A program made the position numbers and the translations under genes. A stretch of DNA of 5,153 nucleotides from Streptosporangiaceae bacterium. Lineage in GTDB: Bacteria; Actinomycetota; Actinomycetes; Streptosporangiales; Streptosporangiaceae. This document shows positions 1-4,327 of the stretch, piece after piece (within the stretch, counting starts at the first letter, position 1; each line of letters begins with the position of its first letter). Below the pieces are notes generated by a model. The model saw nothing but the letters and a program-made list of their open reading frames with translations. It ran no database searches and was not told the origin of the DNA. Location of the stretch: NCBI GenBank assembly GCA_030039095.1, contig JASHQP010000706.1, positions 1-5,153 on the forward strand, in the 5' to 3' direction.

Positions 1-872
1 GCCGCGATCAGCGCCGCCGTCGCGCAGGCGGCGGCCGCGTGCAAGGTCCGCTGCCGGCTGACGAGCGCCTGGCCCTTCCAGAAGCCCGGCTGGGTCAGCG
101 GCCACAGCGCGTTGAGCCGGGCCCGTGCGGCGCTGGTCCTGGACTCGTACTTGCTGCCGCTCGTGACGCTGACCCACCACAGCACGGCGATGACGACGGC
201 GGTCGCGGCGAGGGCCAGGGTCACGCGCCACCCGGCGGTCCAGTCTCCGTACCACCCCATCCAGTTGGGCAGCATGCCCGCCCGGCCCGCAGCCTGCCAG
301 GCGACGGTGCTCATCGTCAGCAGCGCGGTCACACTCACGAACTGGACGGTGGCCGCCAGCGCCAGCAGCCGCAGCAGCACACCCGCGACCGAAAGGCCCC
401 GGCCGCGGCGCAGGTGCGGCACCGGCCGCTCGGCCACGGTGCCGGGATCGCCGGCCTGCGCGCTGGGCGGCAGCATGAAGTAAGCGACGTTGTACATCAT
501 GAACGGGGCGAGCAGCAGCCATGCGGCCGATGCCAGCGGCCTTTCGGTCAGTCCGCCCCACGAATATGCTTCCAGCTTCCACGGGACACTGGGCCGTCCC
601 GCGCCGTCCGGGCTCCAGCGCCGGTAAAAGCCCGTGACGTTGTCGCCGGCAACTTGCAACGCCCCCGGATGCTCCAGCATCGTCGGGCCGTCCGATCCGG
701 ACACGCCGTGAATGCGCAGCTCGGTGACCGCCTGATCCGTCAGCGTGGCATCGACCAGGGCCCCGGCGGCGGACGCCAGCGCGGGGCTGGTCTGGTCTGC
801 GGGGGCGAAGCCCCACGCGGCGTCGAATCCGAGGACTACATCCGGGCCGAATGGATCGCCGTCCTGTGACAT
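1..872 (-). CDS. Membrane protein with alpha/beta-hydrolase-like N-terminus (partial, C-terminus beyond window)
   Basis: Reading the minus strand from ATG at 872 gives 290 uninterrupted codons to the left edge with normal actinomycete codon use; the protein continues outside the window. Start: a GGGGG run sits 5 bases upstream of the ATG and no better start is seen. Residues 51-59 read ELRIHGVSG and 102-109 AYSWGGLT. These resemble the oxyanion HG motif and the small-x-Ser-x-small nucleophile elbow of alpha/beta hydrolases, with Ser104 as candidate nucleophile. Hydrophobic segments at about 114-133, 161-190 and 216-235 look membrane-spanning, joined by a loop with a basic stretch (HLRRGRG). 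The layout recalls large actinobacterial membrane proteins annotated only as hypothetical; that is from memory, not a search. Only about 45 residues separate HG from the Ser elbow and a helix follows at once, so hydrolase activity is unproven. Divergent from the methyltransferase gene. Confidence 0.85.
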   Translation of the reverse strand, partial: MSQDGDPFGPDVVLGFDAAWGFAPADQTSPALASAAGALVDATLTDQAVTELRIHGVSGSDGPTMLEHPGALQVAGDNVTGFYRRWSPDGAGRPSVPWKLEAYSWGGLTERPLASAAWLLLAPFMMYNVAYFMLPPSAQAGDPGTVAERPVPHLRRGRGLSVAGVLLRLLALAATVQFVSVTALLTMSTVAWQAAGRAGMLPNWMGWYGDWTAGWRVTLALAATAVVIAVLWWVSVTSGSKYESRTSAARARLNALWPLTQPGFWKGQALVSRQRTLHAAAACATAALIA

Positions 873-1010
873 GAGATCCCCCGTGCGCAGAGCGTGGAAG
901 CCGCCGGAAATGACAGCAGCGCTCTTGGCTGCCGCGACCACTGTTCAGGGAGAAGTGTCAGGGAACGGAAGGGATCCGTCAATGCGCCCCATCCCTTTGC
1001 AACCCGCCGG

Positions 1011-1022
1011 AGAGACGTCTCT
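1011..1022. promoter_or_regulatory. 12-bp perfect palindrome, candidate operator
   Basis: AGAGACGTCTCT is its own reverse complement and lies in the divergent intergenic region. It sits directly downstream of a minus-strand TATAGA (1034-1029), so a start site about 7 bases after that element would fall at the palindrome edge. That is where a repressor of the minus-strand membrane gene could act. Seen directly: the symmetry and position. Inferred: the regulatory role; no regulator is identified. Confidence 0.35.
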
Positions 1023-1028
1023 ATCCGT

Positions 1029-1058
1029 TCTATACGAATCCCGCATGCCGTCTGCACA
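1029..1058 (-). promoter_or_regulatory. Possible promoter for the minus-strand membrane protein gene
   Basis: On the minus strand TGTGCA (1058-1053) and TATAGA (1034-1029) are 18 bases apart. The -35 element matches TTGACA at only three of six positions, while the -10 element is good for a GC-rich genome. It would give a leader of about 150 bases before the ATG at 872. Low confidence without transcript data. Confidence 0.25.
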
Positions 1059-1177
1059 TATGGCCACGAGCCCTTTGGGAGTTGCCGGAAAACGCCAGCG
1101 TGCGCGTGCCCGCCGCGGCGCTCTGGCCGCCTGCACGGCGTTGCGCTGCACGGTTCCGGCACGTTGTGGATCTTGTC

Positions 1178-1183
1178 TAGTAT
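1178..1183 (+). promoter_or_regulatory. Candidate -10 element of a leaderless methyltransferase mRNA
   Basis: TAGTAT fits the TAnnnT form of actinobacterial -10 elements and ends 7 bases before the ATG at 1191. Transcription would therefore begin at or next to that ATG. No Shine-Dalgarno sequence precedes 1191, and only a weak GTGGA lies 11 bases before the alternative ATG at 1182, which itself overlaps the -10. The best -35 candidate is TTCCGG (1154-1159, spacer 18), a poor match. Leaderless mRNAs are common in actinobacteria; applying that here is inference. Confidence 0.35.
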
Positions 1184-1190
1184 GAGCGGT

Positions 1191-2012
1191 ATGCCCGACA
1201 CCCCGCAGGTGCCTCCCGGAGTGGATCCCGCCAAGCCGAGCCCGGCACGGATCTACGACTACGTGCTCGGCGGCACCTACAACTTCCCGGCCGACCGCGA
1301 GGCGGCGGAGCGGATCCGCGCCCAGTCCCCCGACCTCGCCGACGCGGCGTGGGTCAACCGCGCCTTCCACCAGCGGGCGGCCCGCTGGATGGCCGCCCGG
1401 GGGATCCGCCAGTTCATCGACATCGGCTCGGGCCTGCCGACGCAGAGCAACACGCACGGCGTCGTGCAGGAGGCAATCCCGGACGCCCGCGTGGTGTACG
1501 TCGACAACGACCCGATGGTCGGCGCCTACGCCAGCGAGTTCCTGGCCGCTGACGGAACCACGGCCGTCATCACCGCCGACCTGCGCGAGCCAGACTCGGT
1601 GCTGACCGCGCCCGCGCTGCACGCCCTGATCGACCTGGGCCAGCCCGCGGGCTTGCTCATGACCGCGGTCCTGCACTTTGTGGCGGACGACGCGGACCCG
1701 TGGGGTCTTGCCGCCCAGTACGCCGACGCCCTGGCCCCCCGCAGCTACCTCGCGCTGTCGCACATCACGCACGAGGGCCTGCCGCCGCGCCTCGTCGAGG
1801 CGGGCGTGCAGGTGTACCAGCAGTCCTCCGGCGTCTACCCGCGCTCACGCCAGGAGATCGCGCGGTTCTTCTCCGGGCTGGAGCTCCTGCCGCCGTACCC
1901 GGACGCCGAGCCGGCCGTCACCCACATCGGCCTGTGGGGCGCGGACGCACCCGAACTGGCCGACAGCGACGGGTCGCACTGGTGGTTCGGCGGGGTCGCC
2001 CGCCGGCCCTAG
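1191..2012 (+). CDS. SAM-dependent methyltransferase, DUF574 / Methyltransf_19 family
   Basis: A 273-residue protein, the usual size for this actinomycete-expanded family. Residues 16-37 carry the family signature (PSPARIYDYVLGG, then NFPADREAA). FIDIGSGLPT (75-84) is the glycine-rich SAM-binding loop, YVDNDP (103-108) the acidic strand-2 end that should hold the SAM ribose, and ITADLREP (127-134) the adenine-side motif. LLMTAVLHFV (155-164) replaces the usual motif IV, and GLWGA with WWFGGVARRP closes the C-terminus. The enzyme is presumably cytosolic; its methyl acceptor is unknown, as for the family generally. Start: ATG 1191 is preferred because of the TAGTAT at 1178-1183; ATG 1182 (three residues longer) is the alternative. 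Family members often sit beside XRE/DUF397 regulator pairs; none is present here. Convergent with the next gene, with one base between the stop codons. Confidence 0.93.
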   Translation: MPDTPQVPPGVDPAKPSPARIYDYVLGGTYNFPADREAAERIRAQSPDLADAAWVNRAFHQRAARWMAARGIRQFIDIGSGLPTQSNTHGVVQEAIPDARVVYVDNDPMVGAYASEFLAADGTTAVITADLREPDSVLTAPALHALIDLGQPAGLLMTAVLHFVADDADPWGLAAQYADALAPRSYLALSHITHEGLPPRLVEAGVQVYQQSSGVYPRSRQEIARFFSGLELLPPYPDAEPAVTHIGLWGADAPELADSDGSHWWFGGVARRP

Positions 2013-2013
2013 G

Positions 2014-2268
2014 TCAGTTTGCGTGGGGGGCGGCCTGGGTGAACAGGCCGGGTGGCCCGGCCGGCCGCCAGCCGTGCTCGGCCATGGCGGCCAGCCAGGC
2101 GTCGGCGAAGCGGGCCCGGTGCCCCTGGACGTCTGTCATGGGCCGACGGGCCAGAACGAGCTGGCTGAACACGACGCGCACGGTCATGCGGTCGGGCGAC
2201 CATTCCAGACGGGGGTCGTCGGCCCGGGAATCGATCAGCCGCATGATCTCGGCGACTAAGGAATCCAT
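2014..2268 (-). CDS. Small hypothetical protein, 84 residues, with a TTA codon
   Basis: ATG at 2268 opens 84 codons ending in TGA at 2014-2016. The composition is that of a real soluble protein: a helical MDSLVAEIMRLIDSRADDPR start, a strand-like MTVRVVFSQLVLAR (28-41), and RFADAWLAAMAEHGW (53-67) as a likely amphipathic helix. The other frames here are Arg/Pro-rich shadows. GGCGGAAAG just before the ATG is an adequate ribosome site. A far stronger GAGGAGG lies 21 bases upstream and better fits a separate GTG mini-ORF. Leu4 is encoded by TTA, rare in high-GC actinomycetes, where it can make expression depend on the bldA tRNA. I recognise no family. It may be read from the upstream sigma operon or from its own promoter before the hairpins; only 38 bases separate the last hairpin from the ATG. 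Confidence 0.7.
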   Translation of the reverse strand: MDSLVAEIMRLIDSRADDPRLEWSPDRMTVRVVFSQLVLARRPMTDVQGHRARFADAWLAAMAEHGWRPAGPPGLFTQAAPHAN

Positions 2269-2282
2269 GGCTTTCCGCCCAC
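2256..2282 (-). CDS. Possible 8-codon leader ORF overlapping the small gene
   Basis: GTG at 2282 is preceded by GAGGAGG (minus strand, 2296-2290) at the ideal 7-base spacing. It reads VGGKPWIP and stops at TAG (2258-2256), inside codons 4-5 of the 84-codon gene in another frame. Seen directly: the strong Shine-Dalgarno, spacing and overlap. Inferred: that it is translated and couples or attenuates the downstream start. Such a short ORF can arise by chance. Confidence 0.25.
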   Translation of the reverse strand: MGGKPWIP

Positions 2283-2289
2283 GGCGATC

Positions 2290-2296
2290 CCTCCTC
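2290..2296 (-). promoter_or_regulatory. Strong Shine-Dalgarno sequence, off-distance for the annotated start
   Basis: The minus strand reads GAGGAGG here, close to a perfect anti-16S match. It is 21 bases from the ATG at 2268 but 7 bases from GTG at 2282. It decides in favour of a leader ORF or indicates unusual initiation for the 84-codon gene. It starts 9 bases after the 13-bp hairpin ends, so folding could affect access to it. Confidence 0.4.
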
Positions 2297-2305
2297 AACG
2301 GAGAA

Positions 2306-2338
2306 GGGTCCCGGCCTGCGGGGGTCAGGCCGGGACCC
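2306..2338 (-). terminator. 13-bp perfect hairpin, CCCCC loop (terminator or leader element)
   Basis: The arms at 2306-2318 and 2326-2338 pair perfectly over 13 bp around a 7-base loop that reads ACCCCCG on the minus strand. There is no U-tract on either side, so it is not a classical intrinsic terminator, though actinomycete terminators often lack one. It lies between two minus-strand genes and may end the sigma operon transcript, act in the leader of the 84-codon gene, or stop plus-strand read-through from the methyltransferase about 290 bases away. Confidence 0.55.
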
Positions 2339-2343
2339 TGATG

Positions 2344-2372
2344 GGGTCGGCTTACGGGGGCCAAGCCGACCC
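2344..2372 (-). terminator. 10-bp perfect hairpin, second CCCCC loop
   Basis: The arms at 2344-2353 and 2363-2372 pair perfectly over 10 bp with a 9-base loop, GGCCCCCGT on the minus strand. It is separated from the 13-bp hairpin by only 5 bases and shares its C-rich loop. Function as terminator or regulatory RNA cannot be decided from sequence. Confidence 0.5.
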
Positions 2373-2374
2373 GG

Positions 2375-2390
2375 GCAGGAATAATCCTGC
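2375..2390 (-). terminator. Small hairpin after the sigma operon
   Basis: GCAGGA (2375-2380) and TCCTGC (2385-2390) form a 6-bp stem with a 4-base loop. It begins 23 bases after the anti-sigma-like gene stops and is the first of three hairpins met by that transcript. Too short to terminate alone; probably part of the compound structure. Confidence 0.35.
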
Positions 2391-2413
2391 ACCTACGAAA
2401 CGACGCGCATGCC

Positions 2414-3163
2414 TCAGGTGTTACTCGGGCTCGGCTCAGGCGTGGCAACCGGCTGCGTCGGCTCAGGTGTGGGGGCCGGCTCCGCCGGAGCGGGCCGAGA
2501 CGGGATCGGCCACCCGCCCACGCCCGGGGTGGTCGGCGGCCAGCCGCGGTGCAAGAACGGCCACACGGCGGGCGCTCGTGCGTGCCGCGGTGGCTGGATG
2601 TGATGACGAGACGCGTGCCTGGCCGGCGGTCCTTCGGACTGCGGCTGATGCGTCGGGTTGAGGGAGTCCGGCCGCGGTGCCGAGCGGGCCGAGCTCGTCG
2701 CGGCCCGCTCGTCACGTGCGGTTCCGCGTTCCGGCGCCCCGATCGTGGCGTGCGCAAACTGCTGCCACGAGCTGGGCAGCGCTCCCGCGTAGCCGGCAGC
2801 GGCCGCGCCGCCCAGGCCCACGACCACGACGGCGGTGGCCGTGCCGAGCCTGACGCCCAGCCGGGACACCAGAGCGACCGGGCGCCAGCGGCGTGACTGC
2901 CTCGCCTGGGCCGCCACGACGTGGCGGCGGAACTCAGCCTGAGCCGCGGCCAGGCCCGCCAGCTCGTCGCGCCCAGGGCCGTCGGTGAGCGCCGCCAGGA
3001 CATCGGCCACCGGCCGCAGCGCCGCACCGCCGTCGGCCGGCGGCTCGTCCCCTGCCAGCAGCGCAGCCAGAGACGCGTCCTCGGCGGGAGGGGCGTCCGG
3101 GCGCGGGCGGGCTGTCCACGGGAACTTAGGCATGTCACTACCCGAAACGCCGCCACCGGTCAC
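2414..3163 (-). CDS. Single-pass membrane protein, probable regulator (anti-sigma-like) of the adjacent ECF sigma factor
   Basis: 249 residues from GTG 3163, whose GTGA overlaps the sigma TGA by 4 bases; this coupling chose the start over ATG 3133. Residues about 29-80 form an acidic, Ala/Leu-rich cytosolic segment (SLAALLAGDEPP; LRPVADVLAALTDGPGRDEL; AEFRRHV) suited to binding sigma. A basic RRWRP precedes one transmembrane helix (about 106-128), then GALPSSWQQFAHATIGAP (127-144), a segment I recall from actinobacterial ECF-linked membrane proteins. The outer part (about 145-249) is Pro-, Arg- and His-rich, ending in PEPT/PEPS repeats like a cell-wall linker. There is no cysteine, hence no HxxxCxxC zinc anti-sigma motif, so redox sensing through Cys is ruled out. 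Role inferred from operon and topology. The tail may be divergent or degraded. Stops at TGA 2414-2416, followed by hairpins. Confidence 0.82.
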   Translation of the reverse strand: MTGGGVSGSDMPKFPWTARPRPDAPPAEDASLAALLAGDEPPADGGAALRPVADVLAALTDGPGRDELAGLAAAQAEFRRHVVAAQARQSRRWRPVALVSRLGVRLGTATAVVVVGLGGAAAAGYAGALPSSWQQFAHATIGAPERGTARDERAATSSARSAPRPDSLNPTHQPQSEGPPARHASRHHIQPPRHARAPAVWPFLHRGWPPTTPGVGGWPIPSRPAPAEPAPTPEPTQPVATPEPSPSNT

Positions 3164-3714
3164 AGCGTTACACCCGCTCCGGAAAGGATCTCGGCCAGCC
3201 GGTGAAGACCCCGGTGCCCGGCCACCCGCACCGCGCCCGGGCTGCGTCCCAGCAGCCGCGCCACCGTGTTCGTGTCCAGCCCCGCCACGACCCGCAGCAA
3301 GATCACTTCAGCCTGCAGCGCCGGCAGCCTGGACAGCAGCGCGATCGCCGACTGGGTCCCCAGCCGCTCCATGGCCTCGTCGGCAGCGTCGGCGGTGAGC
3401 GGCAGCGCTTCGGCCGGAACGTCGTGCAGCGGTTCTTCCCGCCGCCGCGACCGGCGCCGGGACGCGTCGATCATCCGGCGGCGGGCCGTCGTGAACAACC
3501 ATGCCCGCCACGCCGCCTCGTCCCCCCGGAAACGGCGCAGGCCGCGCACCACCTGCACCCAGGTGTCTGCCGCCACGTCCTCGGCCGACTCGGGCGCGAT
3601 CACCCGCAGGTAACGCACCAGGGCGGGATTGGCATCCAGCCACAGCCGGGTGAACGCGGCCTCGCTGCCGTGCTGCGCGGCCTCGAGCACAGCGGGGAAT
3701 TCCTCGCCGAACAC
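3160..3714 (-). CDS. ECF-family RNA polymerase sigma factor
   Basis: 184 residues from GTG 3714, typical ECF length. Region 2 covers about 19-91: AFTRLW, then DVAADTWVQVVRGL (46-59, region 2.2 core-polymerase contact) and WRAWLFTTARRRMIDASRRR (69-88, the -10 melting and recognition region). A linker rich in Ala, Pro and acidic residues (93-113) leads to region 4 (about 114-177): LSRLPALQAEVILLRVVAGL and TVARLLGRSPGAVRVAGHRGL, a helix-turn-helix for the -35 element. It directs polymerase to a stress- or surface-signal regulon, which is unknown. Start: GTG 3714 gives the usual short N-terminus before region 2; TTG 3801, GTG 3738 and GTG 3732 are alternatives. A GGAGGAGG at 3784-3791 has no canonical start behind it. 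First gene of a two-gene operon with the membrane partner, probably autoregulated; no clear ECF promoter was identified. Confidence 0.93.
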   Translation of the reverse strand: MFGEEFPAVLEAAQHGSEAAFTRLWLDANPALVRYLRVIAPESAEDVAADTWVQVVRGLRRFRGDEAAWRAWLFTTARRRMIDASRRRSRRREEPLHDVPAEALPLTADAADEAMERLGTQSAIALLSRLPALQAEVILLRVVAGLDTNTVARLLGRSPGAVRVAGHRGLHRLAEILSGAGVTL

Positions 3715-4000
3715 AGCGCCGAGTATTGGCACCAGCACGGTGCGCCCGCAGCAAAACCGCCAAGTTGGGCGAAATATCCTCAGCCTCCTCCAGTCGGCCA
3801 ACCCCAGCGGAAGAGGCGTATTGACCGGTCTTTACCCGTTGCGGGGATTTCGCAGGCGTGGAGTGGGTGAGCCTTCAGCGGTATGACCGGTTCGCGAGGC
3901 CAGTGATCCTGCGGTCACCTCGAGGGTGGCCTGAGCAGGGCGGCGTGCCAGGAACGTCCCGCCCCCAGCATTTCCTGCCACAGTGCTTCGAGGACGAGCC
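3715..4000. other. Divergent intergenic region, 286 bases, no gene seen
   Basis: It separates the sigma operon (minus) from the small membrane gene (plus). Open frames here are shadows with implausible composition. It contains a GACCGGTC palindrome at 3823-3830, a second TGACCGGT at 3884-3891, a short hairpin at 3913-3931 (7-bp stem with one wobble, TCGAG loop), a CAGGAA/TTCCTG inverted repeat (3949-3954 and 3972-3977), and the orphan GGAGGAGG on the minus strand (3784-3791). TTGACC at 3821-3826 resembles a plus-strand -35 element, but I see no convincing -10 at proper spacing. Confidence 0.6.
3822..3891. promoter_or_regulatory. Two copies of TGACCGGT, one within a palindrome
   Basis: TGACCGGT occurs at 3822-3829, as part of the 8-bp palindrome GACCGGTC (3823-3830), and again at 3884-3891, 62 bases apart start to start. 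They lie between divergently transcribed genes and could bind a shared regulator. Eight-base matches in GC-rich DNA are only suggestive, and another copy lies in coding sequence at 3155-3162 (minus). Confidence 0.2.
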
Positions 4001-4327
4001 ATGCCCGGTTTTCTCGCCAGCACCATCCAGCACTCCCGGCACATCGAGATCCCAGCTCGCCTGTGGCTCTACGTGCTGCTGTTCATCGGGTTCGTGATCT
4101 TCCTGCTCGTGCTCCCGGTCGTCTGGGGAGTCGTCGCGGAGGCCGCCAGCGGCGCGGCGGAGAAGGCGGCGCCGGGCACGTTCTTCCTGGGGCTGGGCAT
4201 CTTGTTCATCGGCCTTGTCGGCGGGTTCAAGATCCTTGACATCGCCGGCGGCAGCCTGGTCGGCCTCGTGGTGATCGGCGTGATCGTGGACAACTACTTA
4301 GGTCTGCGCTCCGCATCAGCGGGCTAG
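4001..4327 (+). CDS. Small membrane protein of unknown function, three predicted helices
   Basis: 108 residues from ATG 4001; GAGGA (3990-3994) sits 6 bases upstream and settles the start over an in-frame GTG at 3983. After a short polar N-terminus (HSRHIEIPAR), hydrophobic segments lie at about 21-46, 60-76 and 82-97. Helices 1 and 2 are joined by an Ala/Glu/Lys loop (AEAASGAAEKAAPG). Helices 2 and 3 are Gly-rich (GLGILFIGLVGG; GGSLVGLVVIGVIV), suiting tight helix packing. No catalytic motif or known family is recognised. Leu100 is TTA, a rare codon in such genomes and a possible bldA dependence, though this late position makes control less certain. Its TAG stop shares a CTAG palindrome with the stop of the convergent tricorn gene, so no terminator can lie between them. 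Could be a stress- or envelope-associated protein; that is unsupported beyond location. Confidence 0.82.
   Translation: MPGFLASTIQHSRHIEIPARLWLYVLLFIGFVIFLLVLPVVWGVVAEAASGAAEKAAPGTFFLGLGILFIGLVGGFKILDIAGGSLVGLVVIGVIVDNYLGLRSASAG

Larger units (their letters stand above)
873..1190. other. Divergent intergenic region, about 310 bases, no gene seen
   Basis: This stretch separates two divergent genes. Open frames crossing it give Arg-, Cys- and His-rich translations without family resemblance, so I call no gene. It holds a 12-bp palindrome at 1011-1022, a weak minus-strand promoter candidate at 1029-1058, an 8-bp direct repeat (1131-1138 and 1146-1153) and a TAGTAT element at 1178-1183. CAGGGA also occurs twice, 13 bases apart (946-951 and 959-964), and ACGGA/TCCGT forms a small inverted repeat at 965-979. 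It is less GC-rich than the flanking genes around 1015-1040 and 1160-1190, as expected of promoter DNA. Confidence 0.7.

Noticed and set aside
39..869. Long plus-strand open frame of 276 codons
   Set aside because: Its translation is rich in Gln, His, Arg and Pro without hydrophobic structure, and it lies antisense to the membrane-protein frame, which has clear motifs and helices.
894..1181. 96-codon N-terminal extension of the methyltransferase frame
   Set aside because: The extension is Cys- and Arg-rich and unlike the family, whose members begin shortly before the PSPARIYDY motif.
836..1234. Minus-strand open frame of 132 codons across the divergent region
   Set aside because: Composition is random (many Cys, Arg, Pro), it overlaps both flanking genes and has no recognisable motif.
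2014..3156. 380-codon minus-strand frame joining the 84-codon gene to the region antiparallel in frame with the anti-sigma gene
   Set aside because: Only its last 84 codons look like protein; the rest is an Arg/Pro/Ser-rich shadow of the anti-sigma-like gene and crosses the hairpins.
3160..3801. Longer sigma factor starting at TTG 3801
   Set aside because: The extra 29 residues do not resemble an ECF N-terminus and place the ribosome site inside the coding sequence; kept only as an alternative.
3858..4097. Open frames on both strands in the 3715-4000 intergenic region
   Set aside because: They lack ribosome sites and plausible composition and overlap the well-supported small membrane gene in other frames.
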